A stretch of DNA of 64,000 nt. Source: Bacillota bacterium. GTDB lineage: Bacteria > Bacillota_I > Bacilli_A > RF39 > UBA660. Position 1 is the first letter of the stretch; each line of letters opens with the position of its first letter. Position numbers and translations under genes: made by a program. Location: the NCBI GenBank assembly GCA_015059435.1, contig SVAJ01000001.1, positions 328,001 through 392,000 on the forward strand. The letters run 5' to 3'. A model generated the notes under the pieces. It was not told where the DNA came from, searched no databases, and saw nothing but the letters and a program-made list of their open reading frames with translations. Positions 7,771-16,883 of the stretch are shown here, piece after piece.

Positions 7771-9154
7771 TTATTGTATAAACACTTTCATCTATTTGAA
7801 CTAGTTTATTCTTTTTATTCTTATAGATAACAAATATTAATATTCCTGAAACTACACTTAGTAAAATTATTAATAAAACAATTATTATAATAGATACATC
7901 TGATGTTTTATTTTCATTTGGTATATTAGACATAGTTAAGAAATATTTACTACTATTTTTTTGTTCTAAAGTGATATAACCATCTTTTACAACAACATTA
8001 CTTACACATGCTAGTTTTTCTCCATTATAGTAATATATATTAATTTTACTATTATCTTTAAATTTATCTCCAACATATAATTTTAAAGTCATACTATTTG
8101 GAACTATTTTATTTTTAAATACTACTAATAATCCATCTGCATAATTAGATAATTTTGATGTTGTTTCATCTATATCAAAATTTCTTTCAATAGATGTTTG
8201 AAAACTATCTAATGAATCTATTTTATTTATAGTCCATTGATAAATTAATTTTCCTTTTTTATCATAATAGCTAAGTTTTACTTCTTTACCACTATTTTTT
8301 ATATTATTAATATCTTTCTTTCCTAATACTGTATCTTCTTTTATTTTGATATTAATATCTTTTATAGATTTATCTTTTAATACTTTTTCTAAATCTTCTA
8401 AGTAGAAAGCATCTTTTCTAGTAACTGAAACATTTATAGTTTTTTTACTACCATCTTCAGCAGTTATATTTACTTTAATATTATTTACTCCTACTTTTAA
8501 ATCAACTTTTCCTGTTCCACTTATAGTTGCTTTTTTATCTTCTGCTTCTGCATTAATTTTTATAGAAGAAACGTTAGTTGGAACTACTAAAGTATAATTA
8601 TTATTGTCTTTATTTACTAGATTATATCCTTCTACTGATATTTTCTTTAAGTTATTATTTGATGATTTTTTTGGTTCATTATTATTTGTATTATTATAGT
8701 TATTATTATTGTTATTTCTATTATTATTGTTGTTATTATTGTTATTATTGTTATTATTGTTGTTTGGTTGAACAGGTCTTTTTGATACCGATACACTTCT
8801 ACTTTCACCTATTCCAGTAGCATAGTCAGCAGCTTGATCTGTAACATCTCCAGATAAGTTTATGGTAATTGTACCCTCTCCTGTAGCTCTACACGTAGCA
8901 CTAAATCTTTTATTAGTATTTAGTGCATTAGCTGAAGCATCTGCTTGGTTAATAGCACACCCACTTACAGGTCCAGTTGCTGAAACATATACATGCCAAG
9001 AAGCCGCAGAATTAACGTTTGCATATACTGTGAAAGTATCACCTACATATACACTACCAGAACTTACTGATAGGCTTGCTCCTGCTGCATAAACAGTTTT
9101 ATTAAATAAAAATATCGATAATATTATTGCCAATACTAGTTTGATTTTCTTCAT
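7766..9154 (-). CDS. Membrane-anchored surface protein, cohesin-like plus cadherin-like domains
   Basis: The 462 residues comprise: a signal peptide (cleavage near residue 24, VYA-AGAS); a beta-sandwich domain (about 25-125) that starts SLSVSSGSVYVGDTFTVY, resembling the start of cohesin domains; an asparagine-rich linker (131-158); a cadherin-like beta-sandwich (about 168-246, ending NVSVTRK); a further 170-residue extracellular region; a membrane helix (about 425-448); and a lysine-rich cytoplasmic tail. The first domain has two cysteines (66 and 88) that could form a disulfide. The gene follows the dockerin-bearing protease by 16 bases with a GGAGGTGA ribosome-binding site. I infer that it anchors the protease at the cell surface. 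The cohesin assignment is tentative. Confidence 0.7.
   Translation of the reverse strand: MKKIKLVLAIILSIFLFNKTVYAAGASLSVSSGSVYVGDTFTVYANVNSAASWHVYVSATGPVSGCAINQADASANALNTNKRFSATCRATGEGTITINLSGDVTDQAADYATGIGESRSVSVSKRPVQPNNNNNNNNNNNNNNNRNNNNNNYNNTNNNEPKKSSNNNLKKISVEGYNLVNKDNNNYTLVVPTNVSSIKINAEAEDKKATISGTGKVDLKVGVNNIKVNITAEDGSKKTINVSVTRKDAFYLEDLEKVLKDKSIKDINIKIKEDTVLGKKDINNIKNSGKEVKLSYYDKKGKLIYQWTINKIDSLDSFQTSIERNFDIDETTSKLSNYADGLLVVFKNKIVPNSMTLKLYVGDKFKDNSKINIYYYNGEKLACVSNVVVKDGYITLEQKNSSKYFLTMSNIPNENKTSDVSIIIIVLLIILLSVVSGILIFVIYKNKKNKLVQIDESVYTIK
8681..8764 (-). repeat. AAY trinucleotide repeat encoding an Asn-rich linker
   Basis: A run of AAT/AAC codons (residues 131-158 of the anchor protein), interrupted by one Arg, one Tyr and one Thr codon. 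Slippage in steps of three would change linker length without breaking the frame. Confidence 0.85.
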
Positions 9155-9170
9155 TTTTTCACCTCCATTA

Positions 9171-12100
9171 TTATTTAATATATCTTATACCTAATAAGTG
9201 TTGTCTAATTCTTAATAAATCTGCTGAATCAATTAGATTATCTTTATTGATATCAGATGCTGAGAAATAAATTCCTGTTAAGTTTCTAATACTAAGTAAG
9301 TGTTGTCTTATTTTTAATAAGTCTGCTGAGTCGATTTGTCCATCTCCATTTGTATCTCCACTTACAACATTTGTATATTCTCTATAAAGTGTATTGTTTT
9401 TATATATTTTTGTTTTACTACCTGTATATAAAACATCTTTATTGTTTACTTTTTTTGTATCAACTACAACAGTATAATTAGTACCTAGTGTAATATTTTT
9501 AGTATATGCTTCAAGTGTTGTTCCTGGTGATATATTACTAATATAGTTATTTGTTTCATTTACAGTATAATTATTTATTTCATACTCAAAAGTATCTTCT
9601 TCCCAAATTGCATATAAAACTACTAAACCGTTTGCTGCACTGCTCTTATTTATAGTTTGTCCATTAGTATAAGATTCACCTGAACCATCTGGTTCTGTAT
9701 TCCATTCTTTAAATTTATATCCTTCTTTTTTATACATTGAACCAACTATTTGTTTATCTTCATTAAAGTTTGCATATGTTATAACCATTCTATTTGATAA
9801 CATTGTATATTCATCAGTTGATGAAGGATTTTTTAGAGTTCCTCCTAGTGGATGATACATTATTGTATATGCATTTTCTATCCAATCAGCCACAAGATTA
9901 TAACCAATTATTTCTGAATTAGAATCTACAGGTACAATACCAACTTTCCAATAATTAAATGCATAATTATCTCTTGTAGGAAGCGGTAATTCTCCATATG
10001 TTTCTCCATATCTTACTTCTTTAGTTATAGGTGTCATATTACCACCTGCTGGATCAAATGTAATAACGCGTTTTTCTCCAAGCCATTGTGCATATAAAGT
10101 AATATTTTGTTTATCATCTAAACCATTTAATATATCTGATTCATTATATGATGTTCCAGTACCATCTGCTTTTGTATTCCAGCCTACAAATTCATAATTG
10201 TCTCTATTAAATGTATTATTTTCAATTGAGTGGTTAGCACCTATAAGTACTTCTACGCTATATTTTTCTCCTTCTCCATTGTTAGGATCATAGTTTACAG
10301 TATAATGTGGAGTATAGTCTATACTTATTGGAACGTTTTTTATGTATCCATCATATAGACTTTCAATATGTATTGTAGTATTACCACTTGACTTTGGAAT
10401 TAGTGTTCCATCTTCTGATATTTTAACTATATTTTCATTATTTGATTTAAAACTTATTTTCTTTGCTGTTTCAATATTAGGTGTTATATAATCATATATT
10501 TTTACTTTCTTATTTAATTCTTGGTGTAAAGTTATATCTGGAATAGTCGTATAATCAAAGTCCATAAATTTTAATACTGGTATTCTTGGTACTCCATCAA
10601 CTGTTCTTATTATCCAATTATTATCAAAATTCTCCCAAGAATTATAAAGTTGTCTATTTAATAGTTTATTAAGATTATTTTGTTCATAAATATTTATATT
10701 AGTACCATTTGAACAGTTATCATTTCTACATAATGGTAGACTTGTAGAACCAATCATGTTAACACTATCTAATTGGAAGTTTTCTCCCCATACACCAGTA
10801 AATAAGTTTGTATTTACACCTGTTGCAGTAACTGTTGATAATATATTTTTTATAACTGTGTTATTATAAGCAAATACAGATGCTATGAAACCACTTTTTT
10901 CATTATAGTTAGTCCCAGCTTTTAAGTCACCTGTTAAATGAATGTTTTTAATACTAGTATTTTTACCTTGAATATATGTAAGTAATGGTCCTGCTGCAGA
11001 TAGTCTTGTTCCATCTATTTTCATATCTATATATATATTAGAAACTTCAATTGAACCATTTTCTGACAGCATGCTTCCAAATAATCCACCACCATATGTA
11101 GATTCACTAAGTGTATTGTTAGGTTCTTGTGGTCCCCTAATTTTACTATTTTTAATGGCTATATTTTTAAATACTGCATTATAAGCAGTTTTATCTGCAT
11201 ATTCATTCTCATATTTTGATAATAGTGCTGAACAAGTTCCTCCATAGCAAGTAATATCAAAATCTTCTAAAACTAAATTCTTAATTGTAGTATTCTTTGA
11301 AGCAGAACCAAATAAGCCATTTCCAGTATTAGACCATGAATATAAAGGTTCATTGTCATTATTGCATATTACATAATTTTTTTGATATAAACCTTTTATT
11401 GTATGACCTTTACCATCAAAGCTACCTTGGAAATTATTAATAGCTTCCCAACCAAAACCTTCTGGACATATATCTGATTTACCGGAAAGTCTCCCTCCAT
11501 CATGAGTGTCCTTTGTTAGATCAAGATCATTACCAAGTTCATAATATGCATTCAAATCATTTCTAATTTCATATAATTGGGTATTATTTGTAATTATATA
11601 TGGATCATCTTCTGTTCCGGAACCAACCATATCTGTAATATAAACATCAATGTAGTTTATTACAGTCGAATTATATACTACGACTAATCTATATTTACCC
11701 ACTTCTAAATCAGAAGAGAAATTAATCAATGTATTAATATTATTTTCCGCTACTACGTTGTTTGTATAAGTTATTTTATCACTTACATTTTGATTATTCG
11801 AATATAATCTATATGTAATTGTTGATCCTGAAGGAATATTTTTAGTTTCAGAGTATAATCTAGTTTTTCCACTAAAAAATTTAGTATCTGCATACTTTTC
11901 TAAATCAATAAAAGGTGCTTCATCTTCATTAGATGTAAATATACTAACCTTATCAATAAATTCATCTTCACTTGATATAGTTATTTTACTATCTTTAGTA
12001 AGAGTAACATCACTTGTTACATTCAAAGTTATAAGTCCTGGTAATTCTGAACTAACAACAAATGATTTAAGAAGTGTATTTTTATCATATACTTTTACAG

Positions 12101-13457
12101 TATAGTTTGCGTTTGCAACTTCTGCTATAAATTTAACTTTATTTAGTGTTTCATTACCTCTTAATTTAGAATCTTTTAACTCATATGTATTTGTTGTTAG
12201 AATTTCGTCTCCATCACCTAATATGTAATTGTTATCCCAAACTTTATTACTACTACTTTGCATGCTGTCGATAAAGTGAATTGATGTATTTTTAGAGTCA
12301 TAAGCTAAGTATGGATATGGTGTAGAAGATCCCCAAGAGTTTTTTAAAATCCATACACCTTTTCCAGATATTACATTTCTACAATTATTAGTAGAACTTT
12401 TATGTTGTTTGTTATCTGCACAATATGAATATTCCATATCGTCATCCCAACCAATTATTTGCATGGCATGTGATCCACTTTCAGTACATTCATAATTATC
12501 TATAACAACATTTGCTGCATCATAATCATAATGTTGACATGTTGAATCCATATATGTAGATACATATGCAGCCCCATTTTCCATAATTTCTTCTTTTACT
12601 GCCTGTAGATAATTATTTCTAAGATTTTCTTGTGATGATGTAAGTTCTGAAGTTGATTTTCTAAGATTTAGTATTGGAAAATTAATTGTTGAATCAACTT
12701 CATATAATGACTTATCGTATCTTATTACATCTTTAAGTTCCATTCTGCTTAAATCTGTATCATTATATGCTTTAAAATTATTATAATCAAATAACGATAC
12801 TCCATTAGCAAGAGCAATAGTAGAAATATAGAAGTTTCCTCCTCCACCTAGTGATCTATCAACAAAAGATTGGTATTCACTACCATAATCGATTAATCCA
12901 TTCTTTGAAGTAATATAATCCAATTGTCTTTCTGAAATTAATTTTGAATTATCAGAATATGAAACATCTTGTGTTTTTAATAGATGTGATTCTGTTATAC
13001 CTGCAGTTGCAAAAGCCCAGCATATTCCTAAATTACCTTGATTTCTTACAGGTGTTACATAGTTTTTACTATTTACAGCTCTTAAATCATATCTATTAGG
13101 AACTTCACTATTAGCTACATATTTTTGATTATTTGAATAATCCACTACCATTGCGTTTGGTACTTCATCATATTCTTTTTTTTCTTCTTTAGTTGCTGTT
13201 AAATATTTTACATATTTAGGATTCAAATATAATTTATTTGTTTCTTTGTTTTTTTCTGTAAGTATTACTTTTCCAGTTTTGTTATATACATCTTTTATAT
13301 AATTCTTTGCTTCTTTTGGTAAGTATGAATAGTTTGTACTTGATAGAATAACATCAATTTTATCTTTATTATTTAATTTATTAGCAAAAAAAACTGATAG
13401 TACTGCGACGATCAATAATAATACAAGACTTAGTTTTTTACTTCTAATCAAATGCAT
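9171..13457 (-). CDS. Secreted papain-type (C1) protease with dockerin
   Basis: This 1428-residue surface enzyme has an N-terminal membrane/signal helix (about 9-25) and a propeptide. Its C1 cysteine-protease domain has Gln140 and Cys146 in NQGNLGICWAFATAG, His330 in GSHAMQIIGWDDD and Asn373 in WILKNSWGSS. After that come a beta-sandwich region, a domain opening GSGTEDDPYIITNNTQL with GLUG-like beta-helix repeats, an Ig-like stretch, three InlB/Flg_new-type repeats (ending in ITLYAQW-type motifs), and a C-terminal type I dockerin. The dockerin has two calcium loops, DTNGDGQID and DINKDNLID, each followed by SADLL-IRQHLL. The start is the ATG at 13457, which has AAGGAG 7 bases upstream; earlier in-frame ATGs overlap the promoter/RBS. 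It is transcribed with the cohesin-like anchor gene. Confidence 0.9.
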   Translation of the reverse strand: MHLIRSKKLSLVLLLIVAVLSVFFANKLNNKDKIDVILSSTNYSYLPKEAKNYIKDVYNKTGKVILTEKNKETNKLYLNPKYVKYLTATKEEKKEYDEVPNAMVVDYSNNQKYVANSEVPNRYDLRAVNSKNYVTPVRNQGNLGICWAFATAGITESHLLKTQDVSYSDNSKLISERQLDYITSKNGLIDYGSEYQSFVDRSLGGGGNFYISTIALANGVSLFDYNNFKAYNDTDLSRMELKDVIRYDKSLYEVDSTINFPILNLRKSTSELTSSQENLRNNYLQAVKEEIMENGAAYVSTYMDSTCQHYDYDAANVVIDNYECTESGSHAMQIIGWDDDMEYSYCADNKQHKSSTNNCRNVISGKGVWILKNSWGSSTPYPYLAYDSKNTSIHFIDSMQSSSNKVWDNNYILGDGDEILTTNTYELKDSKLRGNETLNKVKFIAEVANANYTVKVYDKNTLLKSFVVSSELPGLITLNVTSDVTLTKDSKITISSEDEFIDKVSIFTSNEDEAPFIDLEKYADTKFFSGKTRLYSETKNIPSGSTITYRLYSNNQNVSDKITYTNNVVAENNINTLINFSSDLEVGKYRLVVVYNSTVINYIDVYITDMVGSGTEDDPYIITNNTQLYEIRNDLNAYYELGNDLDLTKDTHDGGRLSGKSDICPEGFGWEAINNFQGSFDGKGHTIKGLYQKNYVICNNDNEPLYSWSNTGNGLFGSASKNTTIKNLVLEDFDITCYGGTCSALLSKYENEYADKTAYNAVFKNIAIKNSKIRGPQEPNNTLSESTYGGGLFGSMLSENGSIEVSNIYIDMKIDGTRLSAAGPLLTYIQGKNTSIKNIHLTGDLKAGTNYNEKSGFIASVFAYNNTVIKNILSTVTATGVNTNLFTGVWGENFQLDSVNMIGSTSLPLCRNDNCSNGTNINIYEQNNLNKLLNRQLYNSWENFDNNWIIRTVDGVPRIPVLKFMDFDYTTIPDITLHQELNKKVKIYDYITPNIETAKKISFKSNNENIVKISEDGTLIPKSSGNTTIHIESLYDGYIKNVPISIDYTPHYTVNYDPNNGEGEKYSVEVLIGANHSIENNTFNRDNYEFVGWNTKADGTGTSYNESDILNGLDDKQNITLYAQWLGEKRVITFDPAGGNMTPITKEVRYGETYGELPLPTRDNYAFNYWKVGIVPVDSNSEIIGYNLVADWIENAYTIMYHPLGGTLKNPSSTDEYTMLSNRMVITYANFNEDKQIVGSMYKKEGYKFKEWNTEPDGSGESYTNGQTINKSSAANGLVVLYAIWEEDTFEYEINNYTVNETNNYISNISPGTTLEAYTKNITLGTNYTVVVDTKKVNNKDVLYTGSKTKIYKNNTLYREYTNVVSGDTNGDGQIDSADLLKIRQHLLSIRNLTGIYFSASDINKDNLIDSADLLRIRQHLLGIRYIK

Positions 13458-13531
13458 AACTACACTCCTTATCATTATATACATTTTATAATATTTTTAC
13501 AAAAAAGACAATATAAACTCGGGATTAGTGA

Positions 13532-13566
13532 CTAAAAAAATAGAATTTATTTGATTCTATTTTTCT
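13532..13566 (-). terminator. Terminator after tex
   Basis: On the minus strand AAAATAGAAT and ATTCTATTTT pair around a 7-base loop and run into TTT. The hairpin begins inside the last codons of tex. Confidence 0.8.
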
Positions 13567-15701
13567 AGTAATGAAAGACTTAATTTTTGTTTCTTTAAAT
13601 CTATATTTTCAACATAACAATCTACTATATCTCCTACACTAAATAGGTCTCCTGGATGCTTTATATATTCATTAGATAATTTTGATATATGAGCTAGGCC
13701 ATCATCATGTAATCCAACATCAATAAATAGTCCAAAGTCAACTACATTTCTAACTGTTCCTTGTAATTTATCTCCAATATGTAAATCTTCTATATGTAAG
13801 ATATCACTTTTTAATATTGGTTTATCTAATTCATCTCTAGGATCTCTTTCTGGTGATGATAAAGATTTTATTATATCTTCTAGTGTGTATTTATCTATAT
13901 CTAGTTTTTTACTGTATTCATCTATATCAATATTAAGTGATTTTTTCAGATTATCAGTTCCAATATCATTTACTGTAAAGTTTAGGCTTTCTAATAATTT
14001 TATTGTAGCATCATAACTTTCTGGATGAATAGATGTTTTATCAAGTGGATTTGTTCCATCTACTATTCTCATGAAACCAATTGATTGTTCATATACTTTT
14101 GGAGTCATTCCTTTTAATTTTTTAATTTCTTCTCTACTTACAAATTTTCCAAATTTATCTCTGGTAGATAATATTTCATCAATTGCTTTTTTAGTAAGAC
14201 CTGATACATATGTAAGTAATGAACGTGATGCGGTATTAATATTTACTCCTACAGAGTTAACTGATTTTTCTACTACGAAATTTAATGATTCATCTAACTT
14301 CTTAGGAGCAACATCATGTTGGTATAAACCTACTCCAATACTTTTTGGATCTATTTTAACAAGTTCTGATAGAGCATCTTGTAGTCTTCTTCCTATACTT
14401 ATAGCACTTCTTTTTTCGACAGTTAAATCAGGGAACTCTTCAATTGCTAATTTACTAGCAGAGTATACTGATGCTCCTGCTTCACTTACTATTACATACT
14501 CTACTTTTCTTTTTGCTTCCTTGATTGTATCAGCAATAAATGCTTCTGATTCACGTGAAGCAGTACCATTACCAATAGCTATAATATCTATATTATATTT
14601 ATCTATAAGTTCTAATACTTTCTTCTTAGATTCTTCTATTTTATTATGTGGTTCTGTTGGATATATAACGGCTATTTCTAAAGGTTTACCTGTTTTATCT
14701 AGCACAGCTAATTTACATCCTGTTCTAAATGCAGGATCATATCCTAATACTACTTTTTCTTTTATTGGTGGTGTTAATAATAAATGTTCTACATTGTTAG
14801 AGAAGTTTTCAATAGAAACATCTTCTGCTTTATCTTTTAATTCACTTCTTATTTCACGTTCTACACTTGGAAGTATTAATCTTTTTAATGAATCTTTAAT
14901 ACTGTTTTTTACTATATCAACAACATATGATTTATCATTTTTAATAAGTTTCTTTTCTAAGAATGTTTCTAAATCTTCTTTATTATAATCTATTGATACT
15001 GTAAGTATTTTTTCTTTTTCAGCTCTATTAATAGCCATGATACGATGAGGTTTTATATATTTAACAGCTTCACTATATTCATAATACATTTCATATGTTG
15101 ATTTTTCATCTACGGCATCTTTCTTTTTCTTAGTTATTAATACACCATTTTTATAAATAAAACTTCTAATATATTTTCTATATGCAGCATTATCACTAAT
15201 CCATTCTGCAATAATATAAGATGCTCCTTCTACTGCTTCTTCTGTAGTTTTTACTTTATCATTAATAAACTTTTTGCATAAATCTTCAATACTACCACTA
15301 GTTGGATATGACATTATCATTTTAGCAAGTGGTTCTAATCCTTTAGCAATCGCTTCTGTTGCTTTTGTTTTTTTCTTTTCTTTATACGGTCTATATAAAT
15401 CTTCTACTTCTACTAATTTAGTACAGTTTAAAATATTTTGTTTTAACTCTTCTGTTAACATACCTTTTTCGTCTATTAATCTTATTACATCTTCTTTTCT
15501 TTTTAATAGATTATTTTGATATTCATAGACTTCATTTATTTTTCTTATAACTTCTTCATCTAAAGCACCTGTTGCTTCTTTTCTATATCTAGCAATAAAA
15601 GGAATAGTATTCCCTTCTTCTAACATACTAAGTACTGTTGTGACTTGTTTAGTTGTTATATTTAAGTCTTCACTTATATTTTTTATAATCATTTCATTCA
15701 T
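13557..15701 (-). CDS. tex: Tex-family RNA-binding protein
   Basis: This 714-residue protein has the full Tex/YhgF architecture. It has an N-terminal helical Tex_N region with IPFIARYRKEATGALDE, a YqgF/RuvC-like domain (about 320-450, starting VVLGYDPAFRTGCKLAV), helix-hairpin-helix modules (about 490-570, with VNINTASRSLLTYVSGL), and a C-terminal S1 RNA-binding domain (about 640-710, with GTVRNVVDFGLFIDVG). Tex binds nucleic acids and affects transcription; its exact role is not settled. An AGAGGT ribosome-binding site precedes the ATG. It has its own terminator. Confidence 0.93.
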   Translation of the reverse strand: MNEMIIKNISEDLNITTKQVTTVLSMLEEGNTIPFIARYRKEATGALDEEVIRKINEVYEYQNNLLKRKEDVIRLIDEKGMLTEELKQNILNCTKLVEVEDLYRPYKEKKKTKATEAIAKGLEPLAKMIMSYPTSGSIEDLCKKFINDKVKTTEEAVEGASYIIAEWISDNAAYRKYIRSFIYKNGVLITKKKKDAVDEKSTYEMYYEYSEAVKYIKPHRIMAINRAEKEKILTVSIDYNKEDLETFLEKKLIKNDKSYVVDIVKNSIKDSLKRLILPSVEREIRSELKDKAEDVSIENFSNNVEHLLLTPPIKEKVVLGYDPAFRTGCKLAVLDKTGKPLEIAVIYPTEPHNKIEESKKKVLELIDKYNIDIIAIGNGTASRESEAFIADTIKEAKRKVEYVIVSEAGASVYSASKLAIEEFPDLTVEKRSAISIGRRLQDALSELVKIDPKSIGVGLYQHDVAPKKLDESLNFVVEKSVNSVGVNINTASRSLLTYVSGLTKKAIDEILSTRDKFGKFVSREEIKKLKGMTPKVYEQSIGFMRIVDGTNPLDKTSIHPESYDATIKLLESLNFTVNDIGTDNLKKSLNIDIDEYSKKLDIDKYTLEDIIKSLSSPERDPRDELDKPILKSDILHIEDLHIGDKLQGTVRNVVDFGLFIDVGLHDDGLAHISKLSNEYIKHPGDLFSVGDIVDCYVENIDLKKQKLSLSLLEK

Positions 15702-15751
15702 TATGTATACCTCTTTTCTTGACCTTCTTTTCTATTTTATCATACATATTT

Positions 15752-15791
15752 TTTTAAAAAAAGAAAAAGATGTTTTAAATCTTTTTCTTTA
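15752..15791 (-). terminator. Terminator after the mTERF-like gene
   Basis: On the minus strand AAAGAAAAAGAT and ATCTTTTTCTTT form a 12-base stem with a 7-base loop, followed by TTTT. Confidence 0.8.
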
Positions 15792-16800
15792 CGTTTACTT
15801 TATTTTTTTCTTCTAAATATGTTTCGAATTTATATTTTTCTAATAGTTCTCTTTTAGTTATTTTACTATGTTTTTCAAAGTATTTATTATTAACAAATAA
15901 TTTACCATAATTATTTATATCAATACTTATTCCTTCTTCTTCATTATAAAATTTATATCTAGCATAACTAACTGGAGCACTTTGCATTAAGTGAAATGAT
16001 TCATTTGCAATTATTTCATGAAGATCTATATAATCATAAAATTCTATTTTTTGTTTTAAATTTTCAGCACTATAACCAAATATAGCCGGGAAGTTTTTTG
16101 TCATGTTTAAAACTTCTTCTTTGGTATAATTCAACTCTTCAAGTTTTTCTAGTGTACCTGTAATATTGTCTATACCATATCCATATATTGTGGGCATATC
16201 TATTGTCATATTAATTATTTCTTCTTTAGTATATCCTAATAGTATCATATCTTTTATTCGTTGTTTTATATATTCAATGCTTAAATTATATAATTTAGGA
16301 AAAGCTTTTGTCATTTTTAGCACATCTTTTTTCTTATATCCTAACTCCATTAAATCATCTATTTTATTTTTTATACTTTGACTATCATAACTAAAAATTA
16401 CTGGAGTTGTATATGTTATTTTTAATACGTTTTTTCTTTCATAACCTATTTCTTCTAGAGAATTTAGTTTTCTTTTTATTTTATTAATACTATATCCAAA
16501 TACTTGTGGTTCCTCTTTAATAATTTTAATTACTTCTTTTTTTGTATATCCAAGTTCCTCTAGATCAATTAATTTTTGACTTAGATTATCAACGTTATAA
16601 CTATAAATTGCTGCAAAGCTAGTAGACATTTTTATTATTTCTTTTTTACTACATCCTATTTTTAGTAAGAATGGATATGTATCACTTACTTTTCCATATA
16701 AAGTTTCTTCTTTAAGGCCCATTCTTTTATAATAGTCTTTTACTAGTGTATATTCTTCTTTTTTATATCCTAACTTAGAAAATAGTTCATCAATACTCAT
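15775..16800 (-). CDS. mTERF-like helical repeat protein
   Basis: This 341-residue cytosolic protein has six tandem 35-residue repeats at residues 48-257. The repeat consensus is LGYTKKEVLKMTK-PxIFGYS followed by IKxKIxxLEE. A proline sits at position 16, the GY pair at 2-3, and hydrophobic residues lie at heptad-like positions. This helical pattern matches the mTERF repeat of eukaryotic organelle transcription and translation factors, which bind nucleic acid with a superhelix. I recognise the pattern, not a bacterial ortholog. A further repeat-like segment may precede residue 48, and the C-terminal 80 residues are basic. The start at 16800 follows AGGAGG; an in-frame ATG at 16833 lacks one. 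Confidence 0.6.
   Translation of the reverse strand: MSIDELFSKLGYKKEEYTLVKDYYKRMGLKEETLYGKVSDTYPFLLKIGCSKKEIIKMSTSFAAIYSYNVDNLSQKLIDLEELGYTKKEVIKIIKEEPQVFGYSINKIKRKLNSLEEIGYERKNVLKITYTTPVIFSYDSQSIKNKIDDLMELGYKKKDVLKMTKAFPKLYNLSIEYIKQRIKDMILLGYTKEEIINMTIDMPTIYGYGIDNITGTLEKLEELNYTKEEVLNMTKNFPAIFGYSAENLKQKIEFYDYIDLHEIIANESFHLMQSAPVSYARYKFYNEEEGISIDINNYGKLFVNNKYFEKHSKITKRELLEKYKFETYLEEKNKVNVKKKI
16030..16659 (-). repeat. Six 35-codon tandem repeats
   Basis: The region codes for six repeats of exactly 35 residues each, at residues 48-82, 83-117, 118-152, 153-187, 188-222 and 223-257 of the mTERF-like protein. They have diverged in DNA but keep length and key residues. Confidence 0.85.
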
Positions 16801-16851
16801 GGCTTTACCTCCTAGCAATATTCGTTTCTGCATATTATATCATAGAATAAT

Positions 16852-16883
16852 AAAAAAAGATATGTTTAATATCCATATCTTAA
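16852..16883 (-). terminator. Terminator after the 3D-domain protein
   Basis: On the minus strand AAGATATG and CATATCTT pair around an 8-base loop and are followed by TTTTT. Confidence 0.7.

Noticed and set aside
8578..8820. A plus-strand open frame very rich in Tyr and Leu
   Set aside because: It is the reverse complement of the Asn-repeat linker and neighbouring codons of the anchor protein, not a gene.
9171..13457. InlB/Flg_new-type repeats as a DNA repeat array
   Set aside because: The repeats are protein-level and diverged in DNA; there is no nucleotide-level tandem repeat or CRISPR-like spacing.
13458..13556. Additional short gene between tex and the protease
   Set aside because: The 99 bases hold the tex-strand promoter/leader of the protease with TATAAA/TATAAT-like boxes and no open frame with a ribosome-binding site.
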